Source: Betaproteobacteria bacterium
Lineage (GTDB): Bacteria > Pseudomonadota > Gammaproteobacteria > Burkholderiales > SG8-41
DNA: 64,000 nucleotides
Assembly (NCBI GenBank): GCA_900299145.1
Contig: OMIN01000134.1
Span: 1 to 64,000 of the forward strand
Direction: 5' to 3'
A program made the position numbers and the translations under genes. This document shows positions 52,069 through 61,927 of the stretch, in pieces. The notes under the pieces were generated by a model. It made no database searches and had not been told where the DNA came from. It saw only the letters and a program-made list of their open reading frames with translations. The first letter of the stretch is position 1. Each line of letters begins with the position of its first letter.

Positions 52069-52397
52069 TCAACCGTCTGAATCTCGCCTTGCTGATGCTG
52101 CTGGTGGTGTGTGCGCTGGCGGTGGTGACCTCACAGCACAAGGCGCGCAAGTCGTACGTGGCGTTACAGCAGGAGCAGGAACAGGAACAGCGTCTGGAAG
52201 TGGAATGGAACCGTTTGCAATTGGAGCAGGGCCAATGGTCGATACACGCCCGGGTCGAGCAGATCGCGACCCAGCAGCTGCGCATGCGGGCGCCGTCGGC
52301 GGCGCGCACGCAACTCGTGGCGGCGCCTGCGACGCCGCGGTCTTCCGCGTCCGCCACGTCCAACCCCGGCGCCCAAAATCCTGTGCCGCAGCAATGA
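52065..52397 (+). CDS. ftsL: Cell division protein FtsL
   Basis: 110 residues. A short cytosolic start, one membrane helix ([18 protein letters not shown], residues about 5-22), then a coiled coil ([20 protein letters not shown]) and a variable tail. In the divisome it pairs with FtsB and FtsQ to activate FtsW-FtsI. The first 85 residues fit the family; the Pro/Ala/Ser tail is longer than in E. coli relatives. GTG 52065 overlaps the rsmH stop and its own TGA overlaps the ftsI start. Confidence 0.92.
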   Translation: MINRLNLALLMLLVVCALAVVTSQHKARKSYVALQQEQEQEQRLEVEWNRLQLEQGQWSIHARVEQIATQQLRMRAPSAARTQLVAAPATPRSSASATSNPGAQNPVPQQ

Positions 52398-54136
52398 ACA
52401 CTGCCGCCCTTAACGCAACATCGCCCGCGCCGTCGCCGCATCTGTCGGGCCTGCGATCGTGGTTTGTGTTGGGTTTGCTGCTATTGTGCTTCGGCGGGTT
52501 GACCGGCCGTGCAGTTTATCTGCAGGGGCTCAACCAGGCGTTCCTGCAGGCGAAGGGCGAGGCGCGCTATGCGCGTTCGCTCGACATCACTGCCACGCGC
52601 GGCGTGATCGTCGACCGCAACAACGATCTGCTGGCCATTTCGACACCGGTGGAATCGGTGGCAGCCACACCCGCCTACGCTTCGGACGTCATGACGGCCA
52701 GTCAGCAGAAAAAGCTGGCGAAGGTGTTGCAAATGGAGCCCGCCGAATTGCAGCGCAAGCTCGCCGATACCGGGCAATTTGTATATCTCAAGCGCCAGCT
52801 CGCTCCGGAGCAGGCGGCGAACGTGGTGGAGCTGGATATCCCGGGCGTATTTTTGCAGCGCGAATTCCGCCGCGTTTATCCGGCGGGCGAAGAACTCGCG
52901 CACGTGATCGGCTTTACCAACATCGACGACAAGGGGCAGGAGGCGCTTGAGCTTGCGCTCGACGACAGTCTGCGCGGAAAGCCCGGCACGCGGCGCGTGC
53001 TGAAAGATCGCAAGGGCCACATCGTCGAAGACATCGAGGACGTCCGCGCGCCCCAGCACGGCGCGCGCGTGACGCTGACCATTGACGCCAAGATTCAGCA
53101 TCTGGCGTTTCGCGAACTGAAAAAAGCCATAGCCGAACATCGTGCCAAGGCTGGCGGTATTGTGGTGCTGGACGCACAAACCGGCGATGTGCTGGCGATG
53201 GCTAGCTTTCCGACCTATGACCCCAACCAACGCGCGGTGGTGGATCCGTCGCGCACGCGCAACCGCACGGTGACGGATTTGTTCGAGCCGGGCTCGACGC
53301 TCAAACCGTTCACCGTGGCCACCGCGCTGGAACAGGGCGTGGTGACGCCCGCCACGATCATTGACACCGCCGCGGGGCAATTGACCATCGGCAAGGCGAC
53401 GATTCACGATGCGCATCCGTCGGGCGCGCTGTCGGTGGCGCAGGTGATCCAGAAATCGTCGAATGTGGGCAGCGCCAAGGTGGCGCTGCGGCTGCCGCCG
53501 GAAAAAATGTGGCAGCTCTTCAACAGCGTCGGGTTTGGCACCATGCCGCAAAGCGGCTTTCCGGGCGAGGTGGCGGGGCGGCTGCGCGCGCACGCGAGCT
53601 GGAAGCCCATCGAGCAGGCGACCATGTCGTATGGCCACGGCATTTCAGTGTCGCTGCTGCAACTCGCGCGGGCCTATACCATCTTCGCCACCGACGGTGA
53701 ACTGAAAGCGCCGGCGCTGATCAAAAGGGACTACGCCACGCCGGCAAAGCGGGTGATTTCCGTCGAGACCGCGCAGGCGGTGCGCAAAATGCTCGAAATG
53801 GCGGTGCAGACTGGCGGCACAGCGCCGCGCGCGCAGGTGCCCGGTTACCGCGTAGCGGGCAAGACGGGCACCGCGCACAAACTCGAAGGGCGCGGCTACG
53901 CGGCCAATCGCTACATTTCCTCGTTTGTCGGCTTTGCACCCGTGTCCAACCCACGCATCGTGGTGGCGGTAATGGTGGATGAACCCGGCGCGGGGCAGTA
54001 CTACGGCGGGCTGGTGGCTGCGCCCGTGTTCAGCGAGGGGACAGGCGGCGCGTTGCGGCTGATGGGTGTCGCGCACGATGCGCCAGTTGAAAAAATCGTG
54101 CTGCCGGCGGCGCCGGTGATCAAGGAAGAAGTGTGA
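52394..54136 (+). CDS. ftsI: Septal peptidoglycan transpeptidase FtsI (PBP3)
   Basis: 580 residues. N-terminal membrane helix about 20-40; pedestal domain with RGVIVDRNNDLLAIS and LDIPGVFLQREFRRVYPAGE; transpeptidase motifs S301-TLK (FEPGSTLKPF), S355-SN (KSSNVGS) and K490-TG (AGKTGTAHK). It cross-links septal wall with FtsW. ATG 52394 overlaps ftsL TGA. A 22-nt gap with three GCGTGAG units (54,144-54,161) follows before murE. The spacing of motifs is normal. Confidence 0.97.
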   Translation: MNTAALNATSPAPSPHLSGLRSWFVLGLLLLCFGGLTGRAVYLQGLNQAFLQAKGEARYARSLDITATRGVIVDRNNDLLAISTPVESVAATPAYASDVMTASQQKKLAKVLQMEPAELQRKLADTGQFVYLKRQLAPEQAANVVELDIPGVFLQREFRRVYPAGEELAHVIGFTNIDDKGQEALELALDDSLRGKPGTRRVLKDRKGHIVEDIEDVRAPQHGARVTLTIDAKIQHLAFRELKKAIAEHRAKAGGIVVLDAQTGDVLAMASFPTYDPNQRAVVDPSRTRNRTVTDLFEPGSTLKPFTVATALEQGVVTPATIIDTAAGQLTIGKATIHDAHPSGALSVAQVIQKSSNVGSAKVALRLPPEKMWQLFNSVGFGTMPQSGFPGEVAGRLRAHASWKPIEQATMSYGHGISVSLLQLARAYTIFATDGELKAPALIKRDYATPAKRVISVETAQAVRKMLEMAVQTGGTAPRAQVPGYRVAGKTGTAHKLEGRGYAANRYISSFVGFAPVSNPRIVVAVMVDEPGAGQYYGGLVAAPVFSEGTGGALRLMGVAHDAPVEKIVLPAAPVIKEEV

Positions 54137-54158
54137 CGTGCTGCGTGAGGCGTGAGGC

Positions 54159-55694
54159 GTGAGAGGACAACATTCGGCGTACGGCGCTGAACCGATTGAC
54201 TGGCCTGCGATCAATGCGCTGGGTATCCGGCGGCTGGTCAGTGACAGCCGTGCGCTACGCGCCGGGGATACGTTTGTCGCCTATCCGGGGGAAAGCCGTG
54301 ACGGGCGGGATTTCATTGGAGACGCCATCGCAGCGGGCGCATCCGGCGTGCTGTGCGAAGCGCAGGGTTTGCACTGGACAAGCGGCTGGCAGACGAAACA
54401 TCTTGCCGTGCGCGGGCTGCGCCACAAGATCGGCCGCATTGCGAGCCATGTGTATGGTCGGCCGAGTTCGCGGCTGTGGATGATGGGTGTCACCGGGACG
54501 AATGGAAAGACCTCCTGCACGCAGTGGCTGGCGCAGGCCTTCAATCACGTGCAAATGCCGTGTGTCGTGGCAGGCACGCTGGGCAACGGTTATCCGCAAG
54601 CACTGGAACCCGCCATCAACACCACCCCCGATGCGGCGTGGCTGCACGGCAAATTGAACGACTGGTATCGCGGCGGCGCGCGCGCGGTGGCCATGGAGGT
54701 TTCTTCGCACGGGCTGGAGCAGGGGCGCGTGGCGGGTGTCGAGTTTGACGTGGCGATGTTCACCAATCTCACGCGAGACCATCTGGATTATCACGGTACC
54801 ATGGCCAATTACCGGCGCGCCAAGGAAAAGCTCTTCACGTGGGACACGCTGAAGTGGGCGGTGTTCAATTGCGATGACCGCTTTGGCGCGGCATTGGTAC
54901 AGAAGGCGCGCAAGACAACATCGGCGCAAGCGTTGGGCTACGGTTTTGATGCAAGGGCTGTCAGCGAAGCCACGGCGCGCGTGCAGGGCCGCAATCTGAA
55001 GCTGGGCCTCGACGGCATTCGATTTGACGCCGCCACGCCGTGGGGCAAGGCGCGTGTGCGAAGCGCGGCGCTGGGGCGTTTTAACGCGTCGAATTTGCTT
55101 GGCACGCTGGCGGTACTGCTGGCGAGCGGCGTCAGCGTGCGTGATGCAGAGCGCGCGCTGGCGGCGTTGCGGCCGGTGCCGGGCCGCGCGCAATTCTTCG
55201 GCGGCGGCATAGAACCGCTGGTGGTGGTGGATTATGCACACACGCCCGATGCGCTGGAAAAAATATTGCTGACGCTGCGCGAAATCGGCGGCACGGGCCA
55301 CGCAAAAGCTTCACGGCTGATCTGCGTATTCGGCTGTGGCGGCGACCGCGATCGCGGCAAGCGCGCAATCATGGGCCGGATCGCGTCGCGCCACGCGGAT
55401 CACGTGGTGGTAACCAGTGACAACCCGCGCAGCGAAGACCCCATGGCGATCATCGCCGGGATCCTCGAAGGCATGGTGAACAAGGCGGGACATCGTAGTC
55501 CTGTCGAAGTGATTGAATCCCGTCCTCTTGCGGTGCGCGAAGCCATAGCCCGCGCGCGGCGCGGTGACATCGTGCTGGTGGCGGGCAAGGGGCACGAGAC
55601 GTATCAGGAAATCCGCGGCGTTCGACACCGCTACAGCGATGCGTCGGCGGTGCAGGCTGCGTTGAAGGCACGGTCGCCGGAGCGGCGCGCATGA
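54159..55694 (+). CDS. murE: UDP-MurNAc-L-Ala-D-Glu : meso-diaminopimelate ligase
   Basis: 511 residues. ATP loop GVTGTNGKTSCTQWLAQA (112-119 core), VAMEVSSHGLEQGRV, FTNLTRDHLDYHGTMANY, and TSDNPRSEDPMAII: the DNPR sequence marks the meso-diaminopimelate enzyme rather than the lysine one. It adds the third residue of the stem peptide. Start GTG 54159; no better start lies between it and SDSRALRAGD. The stop overlaps the murF start (ATGATG). Confidence 0.96.
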   Translation: MRGQHSAYGAEPIDWPAINALGIRRLVSDSRALRAGDTFVAYPGESRDGRDFIGDAIAAGASGVLCEAQGLHWTSGWQTKHLAVRGLRHKIGRIASHVYGRPSSRLWMMGVTGTNGKTSCTQWLAQAFNHVQMPCVVAGTLGNGYPQALEPAINTTPDAAWLHGKLNDWYRGGARAVAMEVSSHGLEQGRVAGVEFDVAMFTNLTRDHLDYHGTMANYRRAKEKLFTWDTLKWAVFNCDDRFGAALVQKARKTTSAQALGYGFDARAVSEATARVQGRNLKLGLDGIRFDAATPWGKARVRSAALGRFNASNLLGTLAVLLASGVSVRDAERALAALRPVPGRAQFFGGGIEPLVVVDYAHTPDALEKILLTLREIGGTGHAKASRLICVFGCGGDRDRGKRAIMGRIASRHADHVVVTSDNPRSEDPMAIIAGILEGMVNKAGHRSPVEVIESRPLAVREAIARARRGDIVLVAGKGHETYQEIRGVRHRYSDASAVQAALKARSPERRA

Positions 55695-57067
55695 TGAAGG
55701 TGTCCGAAGCCGCGTTTGCACTCGGCGTGGCGCATCGCGGCGGCGATCCACTGTTCACTTCGGCGGGCACCGACAGCCGCGACGTGCGGCCGGGGCAGTT
55801 GTTCATTGCCTTGCGCGGCAAGCATTTTGATGCGCACCAATACATAGACGCCGCGCGTGGCGCGGGCGCGGTGGCAGTCATGGTGGATGTGCAGGGCGCG
55901 GCGCATGTGCCCGTGGACATGCCGGCTATCGTGGTGAACGACACGCGTCAGGGCCTCACACAATTGGCTTACGCATGGCGCAGCCGCTTCACCGGCCCGC
56001 TGGCGGCCTTGACCGGCAGCAGCGGCAAGACCACGGTCAAGGAAATGCTGGCGGCGATTATGCGCGAGGTGTATGGCGATGGCGTGCTCGCCACGCACGG
56101 CAATCTCAACAACGACATCGGCGTGCCCCTGACATTGCTGGAATTACGCGAACACCATCGCTGCGCGGTAATCGAGCTGGGCATGAACCATGCTGGCGAA
56201 ATCCGTGCGCTGACCCGGCTGGCTCGCCCCGACGTGGCCCTCATCAACAACGCGGGGCGTGCGCACATTGAGCATCTGGGCAGCGTTGAGGCCATCGCGC
56301 GCGCCAAGGGTGAAATTTTTGAAGGCTTGTCCGAACAAGGCGTGGCAGTGATCAACGCCGACGATGCCCATGCTCCGCTATGGCAAAAATTAGTCAATAA
56401 AAACAAATACTTAAAGTTTGGTCTGGAACAGCCCGCCGATGTCAGCGCACGCTATGAATTGCGCGCACTCGACACCACGCTGCATCTCACCACGCCGGTG
56501 GGCGCGATCACGGCGGTGCTTAACGCCCCCGGCTTGCACAACGTGCGCAATGCGCTGGCGGCCTGCGCCGCGGCCATTGCGTTGCAGGCGCCGCTGGCGG
56601 CGATCGCAGCGGGGCTGGCGAAGTATGGCGGCTACAAGGGCCGCCTGCAACGCAAGTCACTGCCCGGCGGCGTGACGCTGATCGACGACACGTACAACGC
56701 CAATCCGGAATCCATCCGCGCGGCAATTGATGTGCTGGCGCGTGCCGGCCATCCGCGCCTGCTGGTGCTGGGCGACATGGGCGAACTCGGTGCGCACGCA
56801 GCCGCCTGCCATCAGGAGGTGGGCGCGCACGCACGAGAGGCGGGCATCGAAACGCTGTACGCGCTGGGCGACCTGTCGGCGCACGCGGTGACGGCATTTG
56901 GCGCGGGTGCGCGGCATTTTTCAGATATCGACGCGCTGATTGCGCAACTGCGCATGACACTATCGCCCGGTGTTGCGGGCACGACGGTGCTGGTGAAAGG
57001 TTCGCGCTTCATGAAAATGGAACGCGTCGTCGATGCGTTGTCGGCGGGGGGCGCAACATGCTCCTAG
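55691..57067 (+). CDS. murF: UDP-MurNAc-tripeptide : D-Ala-D-Ala ligase
   Basis: 458 residues. ATP loop [12 protein letters not shown] (108-119), [25 protein letters not shown] and [11 protein letters not shown]. It adds D-Ala-D-Ala to finish the pentapeptide. Codons 232-241 ([10 protein letters not shown]) are an AT-rich dispersed motif read antisense; other MurF proteins have the same number of residues there, so the motif replaces native sequence in an essential enzyme. ATG 55691 overlaps the murE stop; it overlaps mraY by 10 nt. Confidence 0.96.
   Translation: MMKVSEAAFALGVAHRGGDPLFTSAGTDSRDVRPGQLFIALRGKHFDAHQYIDAARGAGAVAVMVDVQGAAHVPVDMPAIVVNDTRQGLTQLAYAWRSRFTGPLAALTGSSGKTTVKEMLAAIMREVYGDGVLATHGNLNNDIGVPLTLLELREHHRCAVIELGMNHAGEIRALTRLARPDVALINNAGRAHIEHLGSVEAIARAKGEIFEGLSEQGVAVINADDAHAPLWQKLVNKNKYLKFGLEQPADVSARYELRALDTTLHLTTPVGAITAVLNAPGLHNVRNALAACAAAIALQAPLAAIAAGLAKYGGYKGRLQRKSLPGGVTLIDDTYNANPESIRAAIDVLARAGHPRLLVLGDMGELGAHAAACHQEVGAHAREAGIETLYALGDLSAHAVTAFGAGARHFSDIDALIAQLRMTLSPGVAGTTVLVKGSRFMKMERVVDALSAGGATCS
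56385..56413 (-). repeat. AT-rich dispersed motif, copy 12 (inside murF)
   Basis: On the minus strand TTAAGTATTTGTTTTTATTG followed by ACTAATTTT. It encodes VNKNKYL on the coding strand. The match to the intergenic copies is nearly complete, which is unlikely by chance inside GC-rich murF. Confidence 0.83.
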
Positions 57068-58143
57068 ACCTCGCGCAATGGCTGGCGAAGGACATTCGCC
57101 TTTTCAATGTGTTCAATTACATCACGCTGCGCGCGGTGCTGGCATGTCTGACAGCGCTGGTGATTTCGTTCCTGGTAGGGCCGGCGATGATCCGCAAGCT
57201 CACCGCCTACAAGATCGGCCAGTCGGTGCGCGACGACGGGCCGCAGACACATCTTGTCAAGGCCGGCACGCCCACCATGGGCGGCGCGTTGATTCTGGTG
57301 TCCATCACCATCACCACGCTGTTGTGGGCGGATTTGCAAAACCGGTTTGTGTGGATTGTGCTGCTGGTGACGCTGGGTTTCGGCGCGGTGGGCTGGGTGG
57401 ACGATTACCGCAAGGTGGTTCATAGCAATCCGAAAGGCCTGTCGGCGCGCGCGAAGCTTTTCTGGCAATCGATCATTGGGCTTGCCGCTGCGTGCTACAT
57501 CGCCTATTCGAGCAACCTGGCCGCGCAGACGCAATTCATCGTGCCGTTCTTTAAAACCGTGGCGTATCCGCTGGGCGTGTTTGGATTCATCGCGATGACG
57601 TACGCGGTCATTGTCGGTAGCAGCAACGCGGTCAATCTGACCGACGGGCTGGACGGGTTGGCCATCCTGCCCACGGTGATGGTCGCCAGTGCGCTGGGCA
57701 TCTTCGCCTACGTTGCGGGCAACGCGGTGTTCGCGAAGTATCTGGTGTTTCCGTACATCCCCGGTTCGGGCGAACTGATGGTGGTTTGTGCGGCCATTGC
57801 GGGCGCGGGCCTGGCCTTTCTGTGGTTTAACGCTTACCCGGCGGAAGTGTTCATGGGAGACGTCGGCGCGCTGGCACTGGGCGCGGCGCTCGGCGTGATC
57901 GCCGTCATCGTGCGGCAGGAAATCGTGCTTTTCATCATGGGCGGCGTTTTTGTGGTGGAAACCCTGTCCGTGGTCATTCAGGTGACGTCCTTCAAGCTTA
58001 CCGGCAAGCGCGTGTTTCGCATGGCGCCGCTGCATCACCATTTTGAGTTGAAGGGATGGAAGGAAAATCAAGTCGTGGTGAGGTTCTGGATCATCACCAT
58101 GATGTTGGTGCTGGTGGGGTTGTCTACGTTGAAGTTGCGGTGA
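57058..58143 (+). CDS. mraY: Phospho-MurNAc-pentapeptide transferase
   Basis: 361 residues, about 10 membrane helices. Hallmarks: [20 protein letters not shown] (first catalytic loop), [20 protein letters not shown] (DDY metal site), [16 protein letters not shown], and the histidine cluster [13 protein letters not shown]. It moves phospho-MurNAc-pentapeptide to undecaprenyl phosphate, making lipid I. ATG 57058 overlaps the murF end by 10 nt. After its stop comes a 90-nt gap with an inverted repeat, the largest break within the cluster. Confidence 0.97.
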   Translation: MLLDLAQWLAKDIRLFNVFNYITLRAVLACLTALVISFLVGPAMIRKLTAYKIGQSVRDDGPQTHLVKAGTPTMGGALILVSITITTLLWADLQNRFVWIVLLVTLGFGAVGWVDDYRKVVHSNPKGLSARAKLFWQSIIGLAAACYIAYSSNLAAQTQFIVPFFKTVAYPLGVFGFIAMTYAVIVGSSNAVNLTDGLDGLAILPTVMVASALGIFAYVAGNAVFAKYLVFPYIPGSGELMVVCAAIAGAGLAFLWFNAYPAEVFMGDVGALALGAALGVIAVIVRQEIVLFIMGGVFVVETLSVVIQVTSFKLTGKRVFRMAPLHHHFELKGWKENQVVVRFWIITMMLVLVGLSTLKLR

Positions 58144-58161
58144 AGGGATGGTGAACGCTGA

Positions 58162-58213
58162 ACCGTTAACAGTGAACAGTATCCTTGGCACGTCACTGTT
58201 CACGGTTAACTGT
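58162..58213. repeat. Imperfect inverted repeat between mraY and murD
   Basis: ACCGTTAACAGTGAACAGT (58,162-58,180) against ACTGTTCACGGTTAACTGT (58,195-58,213): 19-nt arms with two mismatches around a 14-nt loop. More GTTAAC and TTTACGG copies flank it. It is a dyad with no T-run and could be a regulator site or a mobile palindrome. Confidence 0.7.
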
Positions 58214-58233
58214 TTACGGTTTACGAGCAGCAA

Positions 58234-59646
58234 ATGAGTTTTCATTTAAGCGGGAGAAAAGTACTGGTGCTCGGTCTCGGTGACACAGGGCTGTCGATGA
58301 CGCGCTGGCTGGCGCGGCAGGGCGCTGTCGTCTCGGTGGCCGACACGCGCAAGGCGCCACCCGGCGTTGCCGCGTTGTCGCAAGAACTGCCCGATGTGCG
58401 TGTGCATACCGGCGCGCCGGGGGGCTACGCGCGCGAGGATTTCGCCGGGATTGATCTCGTTGCCATCAGCCCCGGCGTCGACCCGCGCGTGGGCGAACTG
58501 GCGGCGGCGCTAAAGCGCGGTGTGCCTGCCGCGGGTGATGTGGAACTGTTCGCACGGGCGTTGCAAGGGTGGGCGAACGTGCAGCGCGCGCCACAAGTGT
58601 TGGCAATCACCGGTTCCAATGGCAAGAGCACGGTGACGGCCATGTGCGGCGCGATGTGCGAAGCCGCCGGCCGCAACACGGTGGTGGCGGGCAACATCGG
58701 ATTGCCGGTGCTGGATGTACTTACCCAAATCGACGATGCCGTGCGCGCAATGCCGGACACTTTTGTGCTGGAGTTATCGAGTTTTCAGCTCGAAACCATC
58801 ACGAGCCTCAAGCCGGCGGCGGCGGCCATGCTGAATCTTTCCGAAGATCATCTGGACCGTTACGACAGTTACGCTGACTACGGCAAGGCCAAGGCACGCA
58901 TTTTCGATGGCGGCGGCGTGCAGGTGTTGAACCGCGACGATGAACACAGCCTGGCCATGCGTCGCGCGGGGCAAGCGCTGACCACATTCGGTCTGTCCGC
59001 GCCGCTGTCGGACGACGAGTGGGGCCTGACGTACCGTACGAGTGACCACGCGAGTTTGTCGTTAGCGCATGGGGCACGGACACTGCTGCGCGTGGACGAA
59101 CTGCCACTGGCCGGGCTGCATAACGCCGCCAATGCCTTGGCGGCGGGCGCGCTGTGCGATGCCGCTGGCGTGCCGGCGGATGCTATTGCGCGCGCACTGC
59201 GCGGGTTTAAAGGATTGCCGCACCGCGTAGAAAAAATCAATGAAATCAAAAAGATAGAGTTCTTTGACGATTCCAAAGGTACCAATGTCGGCGCCACCGT
59301 GGCGGCGCTTGCCGGCATGCAGCAGCCGGTGGTGCTGATCGCCGGCGGCGATGGCAAGGGGCAGGATTTTTCACCGCTCTCGGCGGTGGTGAAACGGGCG
59401 CGCGCCGTGGTGCTGATCGGGCGCGATGCGGGTTTGATCGAACGAGCGATTGCTTCCACTGGCGTTACGCTCTTGCGCGCGGGAGACATGTCCGACGCAG
59501 TCGACGTGGCCTTCCGTGTAGCGCAAGCGGGCGATGCGGTGTTGCTGTCGCCAGCGTGCGCAAGTTATGACATGTTCCGCAGCTACGTGCATCGCGCAGA
59601 GGTGTTTGTCGACGCAGTGGCGCAACTGAAGCGGCGGGAGGGTTGA
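58234..59646 (+). CDS. murD: UDP-MurNAc-L-Ala : D-glutamate ligase
   Basis: 470 residues. N-terminal [20 protein letters not shown] loop [14 protein letters not shown] (126-133), [24 protein letters not shown], and [20 protein letters not shown]. It adds the second residue (D-Glu) of the stem peptide. The stretch [10 protein letters not shown] near 59,235 is AT-rich and might be a decayed AT motif, but this is weak. Its TGA overlaps the ftsW start by 1 nt. Confidence 0.96.
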   Translation: MSFHLSGRKVLVLGLGDTGLSMTRWLARQGAVVSVADTRKAPPGVAALSQELPDVRVHTGAPGGYAREDFAGIDLVAISPGVDPRVGELAAALKRGVPAAGDVELFARALQGWANVQRAPQVLAITGSNGKSTVTAMCGAMCEAAGRNTVVAGNIGLPVLDVLTQIDDAVRAMPDTFVLELSSFQLETITSLKPAAAAMLNLSEDHLDRYDSYADYGKAKARIFDGGGVQVLNRDDEHSLAMRRAGQALTTFGLSAPLSDDEWGLTYRTSDHASLSLAHGARTLLRVDELPLAGLHNAANALAAGALCDAAGVPADAIARALRGFKGLPHRVEKINEIKKIEFFDDSKGTNVGATVAALAGMQQPVVLIAGGDGKGQDFSPLSAVVKRARAVVLIGRDAGLIERAIASTGVTLLRAGDMSDAVDVAFRVAQAGDAVLLSPACASYDMFRSYVHRAEVFVDAVAQLKRREG

Positions 59647-60824
59647 TGGCGACCGCGACACTGCGATCACGCGCCACCAACGTGGGCGCAACCCCGCCAG
59701 CCGAATTCGACCGCAGCCTGGTTTGGGTGACCGCGCTGCTGCTGGGGTTGGGGCTTGTGATGGTGTACTCAGCCTCGATTGCGATTGCCGAGGCAGGGCG
59801 TCACACCGGGTATCAACCTTTGCACTATCTGATACGCCACGCGATTTTTATTGCCATCAGCGTGATCGCCGCGCTGGTGGCGTTTCAGGTGCCCGTGCGC
59901 GTGTGGCAGCAGTCTGCGCTGTATCTTTTCGGCATCGGGCTGGTGCTGCTGGTGCTGGTGCTGATCCCTGGCATCGGGCGTGACGTCAATGGTGCTCGGC
60001 GCTGGATACCATTGGTGTTTTTCAATCTGCAACCGTCCGAGTTGATGAAGGTATTCGCAGTGCTGTATGCCGCCGACTACACCGTGCGCAAGGCGGCGTT
60101 CATGCACAGCCTGCGCAAGGGCTTCATGCCGATGTTTATCGTCATGCTGCTCACCGGCGGTCTCTTGTTGCGCGAGCCGGATTTCGGCGCGTTTGGCGTG
60201 ATTACGGTGATCGCGATGGGCATTTTGTTTCTGGGCGGCATGAACTGGAAGCTCTTTGCGGGGCTCGTGGTGATGCTGATCGCGGGCTTCATCGCCCTGA
60301 TTTACGTCGCGCCCTACCGCATGGAGCGCATGCGCGGCTTCATGGACCCATGGTCGGATGAATACGGCAAGGGTTATCAATTGTCGCACTCGCTGATCGC
60401 CTTCGGCCGTGGCGAATGGTTTGGCGTGGGGCTGGGCGGTAGCGTGGAAAAGCTTTTTTATCTGCCGGAGGCTCACACCGATTTTCTGCTGGCGGTGATT
60501 GCCGAGGAATTGGGCTTCGTCGGCGTGCTGGCGATCACGTTGCTCTTCGTGTGGATCGTATGGCGCGCGTTTGCCATCGGCCGCCGCGCCGTGCTGCAGG
60601 AGCGCTACTACGCCGCGCTGGTGGCGCAGGGCATCGGCCTGTGGATTGGCGTGCAGGCGGTGATCAACATGGGCGTAAATATGGGGGTACTGCCGACCAA
60701 GGGACTGACGTTGCCGCTGATGTCGTTCGGCGGCAGCGCGATTGCGGCGACGTGTGTGGCGCTGGCGATACTTTTGCGGATTGACTGGGAAGGGCGGCAG
60801 TTGGCACGAGGCTTCAAGGTATGA
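59646..60824 (+). CDS. ftsW: Septal peptidoglycan glycosyltransferase FtsW (SEDS family)
   Basis: 392 residues, about 10 membrane helices. Signature regions: [20 protein letters not shown]-type loop as [58 protein letters not shown] and [19 protein letters not shown]. It polymerises lipid II at the septum with FtsI. ATG 59646 is taken; a TTG 3 nt upstream is the alternative. The end overlaps murG by 4 nt. Confidence 0.96.
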   Translation: MATATLRSRATNVGATPPAEFDRSLVWVTALLLGLGLVMVYSASIAIAEAGRHTGYQPLHYLIRHAIFIAISVIAALVAFQVPVRVWQQSALYLFGIGLVLLVLVLIPGIGRDVNGARRWIPLVFFNLQPSELMKVFAVLYAADYTVRKAAFMHSLRKGFMPMFIVMLLTGGLLLREPDFGAFGVITVIAMGILFLGGMNWKLFAGLVVMLIAGFIALIYVAPYRMERMRGFMDPWSDEYGKGYQLSHSLIAFGRGEWFGVGLGGSVEKLFYLPEAHTDFLLAVIAEELGFVGVLAITLLFVWIVWRAFAIGRRAVLQERYYAALVAQGIGLWIGVQAVINMGVNMGVLPTKGLTLPLMSFGGSAIAATCVALAILLRIDWEGRQLARGFKV

Positions 60825-61906
60825 GCCGCACGCTAATGGTGATGGCGGGAGGCACCGGCGGCCACATCTACCCGGCGATCTGTGTCGCGGACTATCTGCG
60901 CGAGCAGGGTTGGAACATTGTGTGGCTGGGTTCGCGCGCGGGCATGGAGGCGCGCATCGTGCCACCCAGGGGCTATGCGATGGCGTGGATACGGTTTTCA
61001 GGGTTACGCAACAAGGGTTTGCTGCGCGCGCTGCTGCTGCCGGTGAATCTGCTGATCGCGTGCGCGCAAAGCGCCGCCGCGATGTTTGCGCACCGGCCCG
61101 ACGTGGTGTTGGGCATGGGCGGCTATGTGGCGTTTCCAGGTGGGCTGATGGCGGCGCTGTTGCAGCGGCCATTAGTGATTCACGAACAGAACTCGGCAGC
61201 GGGTCTCACCAATCGCGTGCTCGCGCGCATTGCGCGGCGGGTATTAATGACTTTCCCAAATGCCTTTAAAAACAAACACTTGCAAAGCAAGGCGCAGTGG
61301 GTGGGCAACCCGACACGCGGCGAAATCTGTGCGCTGGCCGCGCCAGAAGTGCGCTACGGTTCGCGCGATGGCGCGCTCAATGTGGTGGTGATGGGCGGCA
61401 GTCAGGGCGCGGCGGTGATGAACGACACCCTGCCGCGCGCGCTGGCACTGCTGCCGGCGGCTGAGCGGCCGCGCGTGACGCATCAATCGGGCGCTGCGCA
61501 TATCGACCGCGTGCGCGCGGCCTATGCGGCGGCGGGGGTTACCGCAGAAACGTTGCCGTTTTTCGAGGACATGGCCTCGCGCTATGCAGCGGCTGACCTG
61601 GTGATTTGCCGCGCGGGGGCTTCCACCGTCACTGAAATTGCCAATGCGGGTGTTGCAGCGATTTTCGTCCCTTTGCCATGGGCGGTGGACGACCATCAAA
61701 CCACCAACGCCCAATTTCTAGTGGACTGCGGCGCGGCGATACTGATTCCGCAGACCGAATTCACGCCGGAGAAAGTGGCGGGGCTGCTGCGTGAGCTCAA
61801 GCGCGACAAGTTGCTGGGCATGGCGCGCGCGGCGCGGGCAGTGGCGAAGCCGGATGCGACAAAAGTGGTGGGTGATATCTGTGTGGCACTGGCACATGCG
61901 GCCTAA
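60821..61906 (+). CDS. murG: UDP-GlcNAc : lipid I N-acetylglucosaminyltransferase
   Basis: 361 residues, GT-B fold. Glycine loop [19 protein letters not shown], then [56 protein letters not shown], and the donor site [20 protein letters not shown] with HQTTNAQFL. It makes lipid II from lipid I at the inner membrane. The segment [10 protein letters not shown] is coded by a weakly matching AT-rich motif. ATG 60821 overlaps ftsW. A 21-nt gap precedes murC. Confidence 0.96.
   Translation: MSRTLMVMAGGTGGHIYPAICVADYLREQGWNIVWLGSRAGMEARIVPPRGYAMAWIRFSGLRNKGLLRALLLPVNLLIACAQSAAAMFAHRPDVVLGMGGYVAFPGGLMAALLQRPLVIHEQNSAAGLTNRVLARIARRVLMTFPNAFKNKHLQSKAQWVGNPTRGEICALAAPEVRYGSRDGALNVVVMGGSQGAAVMNDTLPRALALLPAAERPRVTHQSGAAHIDRVRAAYAAAGVTAETLPFFEDMASRYAAADLVICRAGASTVTEIANAGVAAIFVPLPWAVDDHQTTNAQFLVDCGAAILIPQTEFTPEKVAGLLRELKRDKLLGMARAARAVAKPDATKVVGDICVALAHAA
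61258..61283 (-). repeat. Possible AT-rich dispersed motif, copy 14 (inside murG)
   Basis: On the minus strand GCAAGTGTTTGTTTTTAAAG followed by GCATTT. The left half fits the consensus, the right half does not. It encodes FKNKHL, close to the NKIKHL and NKNKYL of copies 13 and 12. Confidence 0.45.
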
Positions 61907-61927
61907 CGAAAATCGAGCTGGTCATCA

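Noticed and set aside
59231-59262. Another AT-rich motif copy in murD.
   Set aside because: Only a loose match; the coded [10 protein letters not shown] lies in a normal MurD segment, so it may be chance.
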